The notes under the pieces: generated by a model
Told to the model about the DNA's origin: nothing
Database searches by the model: none
Seen by the model: the letters and a program-made list of their open reading frames with translations, nothing else
Assembly (NCBI GenBank): GCA_036507005.1
Contig: DASXQT010000007.1
Location: forward strand, 74,098-138,097
Length of the DNA: 64,000 bases
Origin: WS-2 sp036507005
Lineage (GTDB): Bacteria > Eisenbacteria > RBG-16-71-46
Reading direction: 5' to 3'
Position numbers and translations under genes: made by a program
Shown here: positions 16,235 through 25,529 of the stretch, one piece after another
How the letters are laid out: the number at the start of each line of letters is the position of its first letter
Numbering within the stretch: position 1 is the stretch's first letter

Positions 16235-19039
16235 TCAGGGCGCGGCCTTGCGCCCGGTCGCCGCCAGCACGCCGACGCAGCGCGTGCACAGCCCGCGGTC
16301 CGGCCCGTCCTTCGCCACGTCGTCGCGGTAGGTCCAGCAGCGCTCGCAGCGCGGGTGGGAGGTGCGCCGCGCCCGCACCTCGATCGGCGGGGCGGCGCCG
16401 CGCTCGCGGCCCGCGCGCACCGTGGCCCCGGCCACGAGCAAGAGGCCCTTGAGCTCGTCGCGGTAGGGCTCGAGGCGGCGCGCCATCTCGTCCGTCACCG
16501 CCAGCTCCACCTCGGCCTCGTTCGTGGTGGCGAGCTCCTTCGCGGCCCGCAGCGGCTCGAGCGCGGCGTTCACCGCGTCGCGCACCTCGATCAGCAGCGC
16601 CCAGGCGTCGTCCTCGGGCGAGGGCGTGGCGGCCGGCCACTCCGCGAGGTGGACGCTCTCGCACTCGGCGCGCAGCGCGGGGTGGTGCTGCCACACCTCC
16701 TCGGCGGTGAACACCAGCGCCGGCGCGGCCGCCAGCGCCAGGTCGTGGAGCGCGCGCCACAGCACGGTCTGGGCCGAGCGCCGCGCGGGATCGTCGGGCG
16801 CCAGGGTGTAGAGCCGGTCCTTGGCCACGTCCAGGAACACCGCCGACAGGTCCACGGTGCACAGGTCGAGCAGCACGTCGAGCGCGCGATGGAACTGCAC
16901 GGCCTCGTACTCCGCGCGGATGCGCGCCACGCGCTGGGCGAGCCTCCGAGCGAAGGCGCGGTCCACTGCGGTGAGCCGCGTGTCGGGGAGCGCGTCCGCG
17001 CGGTCGAAGTCCGCGAGGTTCCCGAGCAGGAACCGGAACGTGTTCCGCACCTTGCGGTAGGCCTCGGCCACGCGCTGCAGGATCTCGTCGCCGATCCGCA
17101 CGTCGTTGCGCCAGTCGGTGGCGAGCGCCCACCAGCGCAGGATCTCCGCGCCGTAGCGCCCGATCAGCTCCTGGGGCGAGACCACGTTGCCCTTCGACTT
17201 GTGCATCGCGAAGCCCTGGGCGTCCAGCACCCAGCCGTGGGTGAGCACGTCGGTGAAGGGCGCGCGCCCTGTGGCGCCCACGCCCACCATGAGCGACGAG
17301 TTGAACCACCCGCGATGCTGGTCGGGGCCCTCGAAGTAGGCGATGCGGCCGCCCTTCTCCGCCCGCTCCCAGCGCTCGGAGAGCTCGGGGTGCGTGACCC
17401 GCACCGCGCGGTGGGTGGATCCCGAGTCGAACCACACGTCCAGGATGTCGGTCTCCTTGCGGAACGGGCCGGCCGCGCCGCAGGTCGGGCAGCGCAGGCC
17501 CGCGGGCAGGAAGCGCTCCGCCGGCCACTCGTACCAGACGTCGGAGCCGTGCTCGCGGGTCGCGGCCGCCACGCGCTCCATCACTGCCGGCTCGAGCAGC
17601 GCGGCGCCGCAGGCCTCGCAGTAGACCGCCGGGATCCCCACACCCCACGAGCGCTGGCGCGACAGGCACCAGTCCGGGCGCTCGCGCACCGACTCGCGGA
17701 TCCGGTTCTGGGAGGCGGGCGGATCCCAGCGCACGTCGTGGTCGATCGCGTGGAGCGCGCGCGCGCGGTGGCCGTCGTGGTCGATGACCATGAACCACTG
17801 GTCGGTGGCGCGGAAGATCACCGGCTGCTGGCAGCGCCAGCAGTGCGGATAGGAGTGCACGATCTTCTCGGCGCTCAGGACCCGCCCGCGTCCCTCGAGC
17901 CAGCGGATGATGTCGGCGTCCACGTCCAGCACGCTGCGCCCCACGAAGGGCTCGGTCCCGGCCAGGAAGCGGCCGGCCTCGTCCACCGGGCACAGCACCG
18001 CGAGCCCGGCGCGCTCGCCGACCTCGAAGTCCTCGCGGCCGTGGCCGGGCGCGGTGTGGACCAGCCCGGTTCCGTCCTCGAGGCTGACGTAGGGCGTCCC
18101 GTCCACCACCGGCGAGTCGTTGCCCCACGGCCCTTCGAACACCACGCCCACCAGGTCGGCGCCCTTGATCCGCGTCTCGACCGCGGGCTGCTTCCAGCCC
18201 GCCAGGGCGGCGACCGCGGCGAGGCGCGCCTCGGCCAGCAGGAAGCGGCGCTCCGCGGCCCGCACCACCACGTAGTCGGCGGCGGGGTCCACCATCAGGC
18301 CGAGGTTGGCCGGCAGGGTCCAGGGCGTCGTCGTCCACGCCAGGGCCTCGAGGTCCCTCGGCAGCGCGAGCCCGCCGGCCGGGTCGCGGCGCAGCGGGAA
18401 GCGCACGATCAGCGAGTGCGCCGGATCCTGCTGGTACTCGATCTCGGCGAGCGCCAGCGCGGTGCGGTCGGTGGGGCACCAGTGGATCGAGCGCAGGCGG
18501 CGCTCGACGAAGCCGCGCCGCGCCAGTACGGCGAACGACTCGATGATCTCCGCCTCGAAGGCGGGCGCCATGGTGAGATACGGGTTCTCCCAGTCGCCCC
18601 ACACCCCCAGGCGCTCGAACTCCTCGCGCTGGATCGCGACCCAGCGCGCCGCGTACTCGCGGGATCGCCGCCGCAGGGTCAGGCGGTCGGGAGAAACACC
18701 CTCCTCGCGGAGCTGGCGGCCGACGTAGGTCTCGATCGGCATGCCGTGATTGTCCCAGCCCGGGACGTAGGGCGAGTCGAAGCCGCGCGCCGAGACCGAG
18801 CGCACCACCGCGTCCTTCCAGATCTTGTTGGCGGCCGTCCCCATGTGGAGGTGGCCGTTCGAGTAGGGAGGCCCGTCGTGGAGCAGCCACACCGGGCGGC
18901 CGGCCCGCGAGGCGCGGAGCTTGCGGTGGATCTCGAGCTCGCGCCACCACCTAAGCCGCTCGGGCTCGCGCTCGAGCAGGTTGGCCTTCATCGGGAAGTC
19001 GGTCCTGGGAAGGTTGAGCGTGTCGCGATACCCGGCCAC
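16235..19039 (-). CDS. ileS: isoleucyl-tRNA synthetase
   Basis: The 934-residue class I synthetase charges tRNA-Ile. It begins with GYRDTLNLPRTDFPM and carries the HIGH-type motif DGPPYSNGHLHMGTA, a CP1 editing domain (MTTTPWTLPANLGL region), WFDSGSTHRAV, and a C-terminal zinc finger CERCWTYR...LCTRC. The usual KMSKS loop reads MHKSKGNVVSP, with Met-His-Lys-Ser-Lys in place of Lys-Met-Ser-Lys-Ser. The chosen start is GTG at 19039 with AGGAGG five bases upstream; an in-frame GTG 11 codons earlier lacks a ribosome site. A stable hairpin (19077-19100) lies in its leader. Confidence 0.94.
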   Translation of the reverse strand: MAGYRDTLNLPRTDFPMKANLLEREPERLRWWRELEIHRKLRASRAGRPVWLLHDGPPYSNGHLHMGTAANKIWKDAVVRSVSARGFDSPYVPGWDNHGMPIETYVGRQLREEGVSPDRLTLRRRSREYAARWVAIQREEFERLGVWGDWENPYLTMAPAFEAEIIESFAVLARRGFVERRLRSIHWCPTDRTALALAEIEYQQDPAHSLIVRFPLRRDPAGGLALPRDLEALAWTTTPWTLPANLGLMVDPAADYVVVRAAERRFLLAEARLAAVAALAGWKQPAVETRIKGADLVGVVFEGPWGNDSPVVDGTPYVSLEDGTGLVHTAPGHGREDFEVGERAGLAVLCPVDEAGRFLAGTEPFVGRSVLDVDADIIRWLEGRGRVLSAEKIVHSYPHCWRCQQPVIFRATDQWFMVIDHDGHRARALHAIDHDVRWDPPASQNRIRESVRERPDWCLSRQRSWGVGIPAVYCEACGAALLEPAVMERVAAATREHGSDVWYEWPAERFLPAGLRCPTCGAAGPFRKETDILDVWFDSGSTHRAVRVTHPELSERWERAEKGGRIAYFEGPDQHRGWFNSSLMVGVGATGRAPFTDVLTHGWVLDAQGFAMHKSKGNVVSPQELIGRYGAEILRWWALATDWRNDVRIGDEILQRVAEAYRKVRNTFRFLLGNLADFDRADALPDTRLTAVDRAFARRLAQRVARIRAEYEAVQFHRALDVLLDLCTVDLSAVFLDVAKDRLYTLAPDDPARRSAQTVLWRALHDLALAAAPALVFTAEEVWQHHPALRAECESVHLAEWPAATPSPEDDAWALLIEVRDAVNAALEPLRAAKELATTNEAEVELAVTDEMARRLEPYRDELKGLLLVAGATVRAGRERGAAPPIEVRARRTSHPRCERCWTYRDDVAKDGPDRGLCTRCVGVLAATGRKAAP

Positions 19040-19076
19040 TTCGCCTCCTGACTCCCGCGCGCCCGAAGACACGAAC

Positions 19077-19100
19077 GCCCCAACGGGATTCCGTCGGGGC
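19077..19100 (-). promoter_or_regulatory. hairpin in the ileS leader
   Basis: GCCCCGACGG-AATC-CCGTTGGGGC (minus strand) forms a 10-bp stem with a 4-nt loop between the putative ileS promoter and start codon. No T-box consensus is present, so this is not called a T-box. Confidence 0.4.
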
Positions 19101-19122
19101 GAGCCGACTCACGGAACGCCGC

Positions 19123-19152
19123 AATCTGCCAAAAGCGGCGCGGCTCCGTCAA
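19123..19152 (-). promoter_or_regulatory. putative ileS promoter
   Basis: Minus strand TTGACG (19152-19147), 18-bp spacer, CAGATT (19128-19123). The -35 box overlaps the last codons of the M23 peptidase gene. The -10 match is weak. Confidence 0.4.
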
Positions 19153-20357
19153 GAGCTGTCGCGCTCGACGCTCACGGCCCGCAGGGGCTCGCCGGTCGCG
19201 GGGCGCGTCGCCGGTGGCGGCGGCCGCTTCTTCGTCTTCTTCACGACCGCCCACGGGTCGACCACGTCGGCCAGCAGCAGGCAGGCGTCCGCGATTCGCG
19301 GCTCGCCCTTGCGCTCGGAGAGCCGCTCCAGCGCATCGGCGGGGCGCGGAGAGGAGAGCCGGTTCTGGCATTGCGCGCGATGCGCCGAGGTCGTGAGCGG
19401 AGGACGGGCGACCGCCGTGCCGACCTTGCGCAGGCGCTCGAGGTCGCGCGTCATCTCCTTCCACGACAGGGCCGAAGCGTCCGCGCGCGCCACGCTCGCG
19501 GGCAGGACCCCGGCGGCGGTCAGCATCTGCCGCAGCCCGTCGGGCGTGTCCGGAAGGTCGTCGCGATCGACCCGGGCGGAGCGGGCCAGCATGCGCCACC
19601 ACGCTCCGCGGCTCAGCAGGGAATCGCCGCGGTCCTCGCTCGCCACCAGCGCCGCGCACCGCGCCCACTCGAGGTAGGGGGCGACCGCCGAGGTCTCCGC
19701 CCGCACCGCGGGCAGCCGCGCCTCGACGAACGGCACCGGGTCCAGCACCTTGCACTTCTGCCACGGCTCGGCGGGATCGTTCACCTGCCGGACCTCGAAG
19801 TGCAGGTGCTCGGAGCTCGCCCGGCCGCTCCTGCCGACGTGCCCCAGGACCTGGCCGGCCGCCACCCGCTGCCCCACGCGGACCCGGAGCGAGTCGGGAG
19901 CGAGGTGCGCGTAGACGCTGTAGACCCGCGTGCCATCCTCGAGCCGGTGCGCGATCACCACGTGGCGGCCGTAGCCTCCGTGCCAGCCGTGGGCCTCGGC
20001 CTCGATCACCAGGCCTTCCGCGGCGGCGCGCACCACGTCGCCCCCCCGGCCGTTGGAGAGGTCCGCGCCCGCGTGCCGGCTCCCGCCCTCCTCGGGAGCG
20101 CCGACGCCGCGGTTCACGCGGTACGGCAGCACCCGTCCCGGGCCGGGCTTGCCGAGCTCGTAGCGGTCGCCGACCGGGAGGAGCCAGGCGCCGCTCCAGC
20201 CCCACTTCGCGGCGGCGGGGGGCGCCGCGCGCGCGGTCGCCACGGCGTGGCGCGCGGCGGCGGCGGCGTGCCGGGCGGCGGGGGCGGCGTGAGGCGGGGA
20301 AGCGAGAGCCACGCCGAACGCCAGCGTTCCCGCGAGCGCCCGGACGCGCCGCCGCAT
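19149..20357 (-). CDS. secreted M23-family metallopeptidase
   Basis: The 402-residue product has an N-terminal signal peptide, an Ala/His-rich linker and then a LytM/M23 domain. HAGADLSNG supplies the first zinc ligands, YSVYAHLAPDSLRV and GHVGRSGRASSEHLHFEVR the remaining His ligands (HxH). These enzymes cut peptidoglycan cross-links in the periplasm; with all ligands present it is probably active. The C-terminal 190 residues contain no recognised domain. Its ATG overlaps the stop of the M6 peptidase gene (ATGA), so the two are translationally coupled. Confidence 0.88.
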   Translation of the reverse strand: MRRRVRALAGTLAFGVALASPPHAAPAARHAAAAARHAVATARAAPPAAAKWGWSGAWLLPVGDRYELGKPGPGRVLPYRVNRGVGAPEEGGSRHAGADLSNGRGGDVVRAAAEGLVIEAEAHGWHGGYGRHVVIAHRLEDGTRVYSVYAHLAPDSLRVRVGQRVAAGQVLGHVGRSGRASSEHLHFEVRQVNDPAEPWQKCKVLDPVPFVEARLPAVRAETSAVAPYLEWARCAALVASEDRGDSLLSRGAWWRMLARSARVDRDDLPDTPDGLRQMLTAAGVLPASVARADASALSWKEMTRDLERLRKVGTAVARPPLTTSAHRAQCQNRLSSPRPADALERLSERKGEPRIADACLLLADVVDPWAVVKKTKKRPPPPATRPATGEPLRAVSVERDSS

Positions 20358-23164
20358 CAGCGCAGGACCACGATCCGGGCCGCGGCCGAGCCCCGCGCGC
20401 GCGCGAAGTAGACGCCGCTCGCAAGCCGCGAGGTGAGCGCGGGGGAGAAGCGCGCCCACCACCGGTCGGCGCCGCGCTCGAGCGTGGCGGAGGCCACGCG
20501 CCGGCCGGAGAGGTCGAAGAGCTCGACCCCGCCCTCTGGCCTCGGCGCTCGCGCGCTCCACTCCAGGTCGAGCTCCTGTCCGGCGCGCAGCGGATTCGGC
20601 CGGATCGCGAGTGCCACGAGCGGCTGCGCGGCGCCGCGCGCCGGGATCGCCTGCGGCACGCCGTCCAGGGCGCGACTCCGCGACATGAAGCGCGGGCCGG
20701 CCGCTCCGTAGGCGAAGTAGAGCACGGTGACGTTGCCGGGGGAGGTGGGCATCACGAGAGGCGCGGAGGCGGTGCCTTCCGCCGCGGAGGAGACCTCGGT
20801 CCCCATGAAGTCCCAGCCCTCGACCGGGCGCCAGCGCTTGTAGAGCACCTGCTGCCCGTTCTCCCCGATCAGCACGTAGCCGAGATGCGTCACGCCCGAG
20901 GGATCGACCGCCAGGCTCGGGCTTCCGAGCGGGGCGCCGCTCGATACCACCGAGGAGTCGCGCGGCGAAGGACGCCGGGACTTGTACCGCCGCTGGTAGT
21001 GGATCTCGGTCGCGCCCGAAACGCCCACCACCCATGCCAGGTGCAGCGTCCCGGCGGCATCCACCAGGGCGTTCACGGCGGTCTCCGCCCCGGTCGCCAG
21101 GGTGAGCGGGGCATTCGGCGTCATCCCGCTGTCGGGCTGGAAGCGCGAGAACCACAGGCGCTGCGGATTGTCGGCTGCGTCGGGCCACATGATGTATGCC
21201 ACGCCTTCCTGGTCCACTGCGACCGTCGGGCTGCCCGGCAGCCGGCCCGCAGCCGTGACCGGTATCGGCTGCCCGAAGGGGGCGAAATACACGAAACGCG
21301 TGAAGTAGACGCGCGGCACGCCGCCCTGGACGCTGAGCCAGGCAAGGTACACGCGCCCGTGCCCGTCCGCGCCGATCGCGGGATAGCGATTCTCGCCCGG
21401 CGCCTCCACCAGCACCGCCTCGGGGCTCCATCGTCCCTGCATGCGCACGCGGCCCCAGATGCGCGAGCGCCCCCCGCGGCTGTCGCTCCACGCCACCGCG
21501 AGGTTGCCGCCGGGCGTGAGGGCGATCGTCGGGGTCAGGGCGGCCGTGGGCGAGGAGCTCAGCTCCTCGGGCGGGCCCCAGATCCCGCCCACGCCCCGAT
21601 GCAGCACGACCTGCGGATGGCCCGCGCGGAACTCGCAGCTCACCACGTCGACCGAGCCGTCGGGCTCGGTGAGAGCCAGGCTCCCGGAGGAAGCCTCGCC
21701 CAGGGGCTGGAACTCCGGGTCGGTGTGGTCCTGCGCCGGGAGCCATCCCGGGGCGCGGACCTGCATGTCGAGATGGATGTTCTCACCGACCTGGGTGATG
21801 CCGCTCAGGGCGGTGTTCGTGACCAGGTTCTTGAAGGTGCGCGCGCTCGGCCTCGTCTCGTCGTCGAAGCGCGTGCGGAGGCTCTCGCCGGGGAAGGGAT
21901 CGGAGCCGGTCCCTCGATCGTGCCCCAGGATGAGGTCGCTGTCCCCGTCCGCCTCGACCAGCACCAGGCCGGGCGTGGGGCCGGAGTTGACGCGGTTGGC
22001 GGCGAGCCGCTGTCCGATCACGGCCTCGTCCACGTGCGTGATCACCAGGCCCGAGCCCCGCAGGGAGCGGTCGAATCCCTCCTGCCGGCGGTTCTCGAGC
22101 AGGAAGTGCTCGGGATAGGGCTGGCCCTGGAACCAGAACTCCACCACCGGCGACCCGTGGACGAGCGGGGCGATGTCGAGCGCCCCGTCCACCGCGGGGC
22201 GCACGGTCTCGTTCCACCCCAGCAGCACCGACGCCCACCCTCCGGGGTGCGACGGGTACTCGGGCTGGAGCCCGTTGCCGCCGTACGCGCCGGTGGACAT
22301 CAGGGACCAGTTGCCGGGGCCCACGTTGACGACGTCGCTCAGCGAGGAGGTGTCGTAGAGGTCGGGGAGCCCCAGGGCATGGCCGAACTCGTGGCAGAAG
22401 ACCCCGATCTCGGAGCGGCGGCCGGGGATCAAGCCCGAAAGCTCCGGCACCGAGGAGAAGCGATCCACCCGGTAGCGCTGCGTGGTGCTTCCCGGGACGA
22501 CCTGCGAGGTGACGTACACGCCCCCGTTGCCCCACCCACCGGACATACGGGAGGTGATGGACCACATGCGGTTTCGATCGAGCAACGACGCCTCGCCTCC
22601 GATCCCCGAGTGGAGGAACCACAGCATGTCCACGTACCCGTCATGGTCCTGGTCGAAGCGCGACCAGTCCACGTCGCGCTGGCACGAGTCCAGGGCGGTG
22701 CGCACCGCGCCGTAGAGGTTGTTGGGTGTGCGGCTCGTCGAGAGTCCCCAGCTCTGGTCGCCGTAGTAGGCCAGGGTGTAGGGCAGGCGCACGGTCGCCA
22801 CGACCTCGCCCACCACCGTGATCCGCCCGCGGGAAGCCCACTGGTAGTACTCGCTCACCGAGCCGGTCGGGATGGCACTGCGGCTCCCGAAGAGCGCCGA
22901 GTCGAAGTCCGCCGCGCCGTAGGTGAGGTTCTCGTCGGCGAAGCAGACGAGAAGGATGGGCAGGCGCCAGAAGGACTGCACCGCGCTGGTGCCGAGGCCC
23001 ACGGGCGGCTCGGGCAGCGCGAACAGGCCGCGCTCGAACGCCTCCGCCACGGGGGCGGGCACGTGCCCGGACGGGGTGGGCATGGTGGCGGAGGCCGGGG
23101 CCGAGAGCAGCGCCCCGGAGAGTGCGGCCACTGTGGTGATGCTACGACTGACTGAGATTCGCAC
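20357..23164 (-). CDS. secreted M6-family metalloprotease with C-terminal sorting tail
   Basis: The 935-residue product starts at GTG and has a signal peptide (RSITTVAALSGALLSAPASA). The immune-inhibitor-A-type catalytic domain contains CHEFGHALGLPDLYD (HEXXH zinc site near residue 256). The region after about residue 480 has repeats of the type 'ptiaLtpgGnlavaWsDsrgg', probably beta-propeller-like. The end carries RPNPLR, FDLSGRRVA and LASGVYFARARG, the same tail class as the C25 protease. It is a probable extracellular protease sharing a secretion route with that protein. GTG at 23164 was preferred over ATG at 23215 because the TATAGT -10 box touches the latter. Confidence 0.9.
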   Translation of the reverse strand: MRISVSRSITTVAALSGALLSAPASATMPTPSGHVPAPVAEAFERGLFALPEPPVGLGTSAVQSFWRLPILLVCFADENLTYGAADFDSALFGSRSAIPTGSVSEYYQWASRGRITVVGEVVATVRLPYTLAYYGDQSWGLSTSRTPNNLYGAVRTALDSCQRDVDWSRFDQDHDGYVDMLWFLHSGIGGEASLLDRNRMWSITSRMSGGWGNGGVYVTSQVVPGSTTQRYRVDRFSSVPELSGLIPGRRSEIGVFCHEFGHALGLPDLYDTSSLSDVVNVGPGNWSLMSTGAYGGNGLQPEYPSHPGGWASVLLGWNETVRPAVDGALDIAPLVHGSPVVEFWFQGQPYPEHFLLENRRQEGFDRSLRGSGLVITHVDEAVIGQRLAANRVNSGPTPGLVLVEADGDSDLILGHDRGTGSDPFPGESLRTRFDDETRPSARTFKNLVTNTALSGITQVGENIHLDMQVRAPGWLPAQDHTDPEFQPLGEASSGSLALTEPDGSVDVVSCEFRAGHPQVVLHRGVGGIWGPPEELSSSPTAALTPTIALTPGGNLAVAWSDSRGGRSRIWGRVRMQGRWSPEAVLVEAPGENRYPAIGADGHGRVYLAWLSVQGGVPRVYFTRFVYFAPFGQPIPVTAAGRLPGSPTVAVDQEGVAYIMWPDAADNPQRLWFSRFQPDSGMTPNAPLTLATGAETAVNALVDAAGTLHLAWVVGVSGATEIHYQRRYKSRRPSPRDSSVVSSGAPLGSPSLAVDPSGVTHLGYVLIGENGQQVLYKRWRPVEGWDFMGTEVSSAAEGTASAPLVMPTSPGNVTVLYFAYGAAGPRFMSRSRALDGVPQAIPARGAAQPLVALAIRPNPLRAGQELDLEWSARAPRPEGGVELFDLSGRRVASATLERGADRWWARFSPALTSRLASGVYFARARGSAAARIVVLR

Positions 23165-23216
23165 GGGATCTCGATTCCGCCCGGTCGAGACGGCCTGCCC
23201 GGCCACCCGCCCCATG

Positions 23217-23247
23217 ACTATAGCGCCTTCCCGGGGCGCGCAGGCAA
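23217..23247 (-). promoter_or_regulatory. promoter of the M6-M23 peptidase operon
   Basis: Minus strand TTGCCT (23247-23242), 19-bp spacer, TATAGT (23222-23217); predicted start falls upstream of the GTG at 23164. Confidence 0.55.
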
Positions 23248-23320
23248 CCCGTTTGCGACACGTCGACCGGGCTGGCTCGCGCCCAAGGGCCTGTGTTAGC
23301 TTGCGCCCAACGTGCCGTTC

Positions 23321-24586
23321 ATGCTCTCGCGGACCCTCGTTCGGCTTTCCGCTCTCGTCCTCGCGCCGGTCGCCGCGATCGGCGCGGCTTCGTCTCCCGG
23401 CGGCGCCCTGGACATCGCGCCGCTGCGCTCCGACCAGCCGCCCTACTTCTCCGCCGACATCGCGATCTCGGTGGACGGGGAAGGACACCCGGCGATCGTG
23501 GTCTCGATCACCGTGCCCTACGGCGAGCTGCAGTGGGTGAAGCTCGCGCGCGGTTACGGAACCGGCGCCGAGCTCGCGGTGGTTTTCGAGCCCCGCAGCC
23601 GCGGCCGCAGCTACGGGGACGCCTGGGTGCGGCGGGTCGCGGTTCCGAGCTTCGAGGCGACGCGCTCGCCGACCGCGGCGCTGCTCGAGAAGCGCAGCTT
23701 CGCGCTCCCGCCCGGCCCCTACGACATCCGGATCACGGTCGAGGACCTGGATGCCCAGGAGAACTCCTCGGCGCGCGAGCGGGTGGTGGTGCCCGACTAC
23801 TCCCGCGTCCCGATCGGATTCGCCGACCTCGAGCTCGGGCTGGCCGACTCGACCGGAGGCTTCAACCCGCTCCCGACCCGGCGCCTGGGGAAGAACGTGA
23901 ACCGGCTCGCCGCCCGGGCGGTGCTCTTCGATCGCCGGCCGGGCGACTGGCCGCGGCACTATTCGTTCCGCTACCGCATCCGGGACGATCACGGCGAGGA
24001 GCTGACGAGCGGGGTGCAGGAGGCCACGGTCCAGCGCTCGGCCGAGCCGTTGGTGATCCGCCCCGCGGCGACCGACCTCTTCCTCGGCTCCTACGTGTTC
24101 GAGCTGGAGCTGGTCGAGGGCAAGGCGCGGTGGCACGTGGAGCGCTCGTTCGAGGTCGAGGAGAGCGGCCCGCCGCGCGGCAAGGAGTTCGAGCGCATGC
24201 TCGAGCCCCTGTCCTACATCGCGGAGCCCGGCGAGATCGAAGAGCTGCGCTCGCTCCCCCCCGAGCAGCAGGTGGAGGGCTGGGAGGCCTTCTGGAAGCG
24301 CCGCGACCCGACCCCCGAGACCCCGCGCAACGAGGCGATGCTCGAGTTCTTCCGGCGCGTGCGCTACGCCGAGGAGCACTTCCAGGGATACGGCCCGGGC
24401 TGGCGCTCGGACATGGGCCGGATCTATATCAAATACGGCCCGCCCGATCAGGTGGAGAGCCGGCCCGCCACGGCGCAGACCCCGCAGCAGGAGATCTGGT
24501 ACTACAACCAGCCCTACCGGCGGCTGGTATTCGAGGACCGCGAAGGCTTCGGCCGCTACGTGCTGCGCACCGTGCTCCCCGAATGA
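23321..24586 (+). CDS. GWxTD-domain secreted protein
   Basis: The roughly 421-residue product has a signal peptide and ends in a GWxTD-type domain: GWEAFWKRRDPTPETPRNE, then FFRRVRYAEEHF and GWRSDMGRIYIKYGPPD (GW-x-S-D form). This domain recurs in envelope proteins of Acidobacteria and FCB bacteria; its function is unknown. The middle (residues 60-250) looks like two beta-rich domains. There is no good ribosome site; GTG at 23312 is an alternative start. A TAGCTT -10 box lies at 23297-23302 with a weak -35. Its stop overlaps the start of the NlpC/P60 gene (ATGA). Confidence 0.85.
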   Translation: MLSRTLVRLSALVLAPVAAIGAASSPGGALDIAPLRSDQPPYFSADIAISVDGEGHPAIVVSITVPYGELQWVKLARGYGTGAELAVVFEPRSRGRSYGDAWVRRVAVPSFEATRSPTAALLEKRSFALPPGPYDIRITVEDLDAQENSSARERVVVPDYSRVPIGFADLELGLADSTGGFNPLPTRRLGKNVNRLAARAVLFDRRPGDWPRHYSFRYRIRDDHGEELTSGVQEATVQRSAEPLVIRPAATDLFLGSYVFELELVEGKARWHVERSFEVEESGPPRGKEFERMLEPLSYIAEPGEIEELRSLPPEQQVEGWEAFWKRRDPTPETPRNEAMLEFFRRVRYAEEHFQGYGPGWRSDMGRIYIKYGPPDQVESRPATAQTPQQEIWYYNQPYRRLVFEDREGFGRYVLRTVLPE

Positions 24587-25446
24587 TCTCGCGGCGGCCG
24601 AGTCACGCCGTCGTGTGCCTGGCGGCGCTCGACGTGCGCCGCTCGCCGAACCACCGGAGCGAGCTCAAGAGCCAGCTCCTGATGGGCGAGGTGGTGCGGG
24701 TGCTGTCCGCGTCGCGCGACCGGCAGTGGTGGCGGGTCGAGAACGAGGGCGACGGCTACCGGGGCTGGGCCCGGAACTGGGGCCTGATCCCGGCCACCCG
24801 GGCCCGGGCGGCGCGCTGGCGGGCGCGCGCCAGCGCGCGCGTCGTGAGGTCCTCGGTCGAGGCGCTCTCGACGCCGCACGGCGGCGTCGTGGTGAGCCCG
24901 CTCTTCCTCAACAGCCGGCTCATCCCGCTCGGCGCCCGGACCGGCTTCCGGCGTCTCGAGCTTCCCGACGGAAGGAGGGCCTGGGTGCCCGGCCGCGCCG
25001 TGGCCGTCGGCCGGAGCCGGGGCATGGATCTCATGGAGCGGGTCCGGAGCCTGATGGGCGTGCCCTATCTCTGGGGCGGACGCACCGCGACGGGCTTCGA
25101 CTGCTCGGGGTTCACGCAGCAGGTCCTGGTCGAGCAGGGGATCGCGCTTCCGCGCGACGCCTGGCAGCAGTTCCGTGTCTCGCGACCGCTCGGAAACGGC
25201 GAAGACGTCCGGCCCGGGGATCTGGTCTTCTTCGGTCGCCGCGGGGAGCCGGTTTCACACGTCGGGCTGGCTCTCGGCGGGGGCTATTTCGCCCACTCCC
25301 GCGGGCGGGTGAGAGTCAACTCCATTAACCAGGATAATCCGTTGTGCGACAAGGAAATACTGCGTCAGCTCGTGTCCGTCAGGAGGCCCCGTCAGGGGGG
25401 CCCCCGGGGCGGGGCGGGAACCCGGGGCCGGCCAGAATCGGCTTGA
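24583..25446 (+). CDS. NlpC/P60 (C40) cell-wall peptidase with SH3-like domains
   Basis: The 287-residue product has bacterial SH3-like repeats (LDVRRSPNHRSELKSQLLMGE and a second at about 85-140), followed by an NlpC/P60 domain. The catalytic Cys is in GFDCSGFTQQ, the His in VSHVGLALGGG, and the third residue in YFAHSRGRV. YLWGG before the Cys is the standard substrate-entry motif. It likely cleaves D-Glu/meso-DAP bonds of peptidoglycan. No signal peptide is obvious, so export may rely on another route, or the enzyme is a cytosolic recycling enzyme like YkfC-type proteins. It is coupled to the GWxTD gene. Confidence 0.9.
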   Translation: MISRRPSHAVVCLAALDVRRSPNHRSELKSQLLMGEVVRVLSASRDRQWWRVENEGDGYRGWARNWGLIPATRARAARWRARASARVVRSSVEALSTPHGGVVVSPLFLNSRLIPLGARTGFRRLELPDGRRAWVPGRAVAVGRSRGMDLMERVRSLMGVPYLWGGRTATGFDCSGFTQQVLVEQGIALPRDAWQQFRVSRPLGNGEDVRPGDLVFFGRRGEPVSHVGLALGGGYFAHSRGRVRVNSINQDNPLCDKEILRQLVSVRRPRQGGPRGGAGTRGRPESA

Positions 25447-25472
25447 CAAGCTTTCCGCGCCTTCCATACCTT
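25443..25472 (+). promoter_or_regulatory. strong promoter ahead of the beta-barrel gene
   Basis: A perfect -35 TTGACA (25443-25448) overlaps the stop codon of the NlpC/P60 gene. An 18-bp spacer precedes TACCTT (25467-25472), and the predicted start is near 25480. Confidence 0.65.
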
Positions 25473-25485
25473 ACCGCGGGCGTTC

Positions 25486-25529
25486 GCCAGGATCCTCCCA
25501 CTGCATCAGTGTGGTCCTGGCTTTTTTTT
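25486..25529 (+). terminator. intrinsic terminator inside the beta-barrel leader
   Basis: The stem GCCAGGA/TCCTGGC, continued by CACTG/CAGTG with a 3-nt loop, is followed directly by eight T residues (25522-25529). It lies about 6 nt after the start predicted from the promoter at 25443 and 190 bp before the beta-barrel ATG. It can end the NlpC/P60 transcript or attenuate the beta-barrel transcript. Confidence 0.85.

Noticed and set aside
16355..19051. An 898-codon open frame antisense to ileS
   Set aside because: Shadow of a firmly identified synthetase gene; no ribosome site or homology.
19077..19100. T-box riboswitch before ileS
   Set aside because: There is a hairpin but no T-box sequence or specifier loop consensus.
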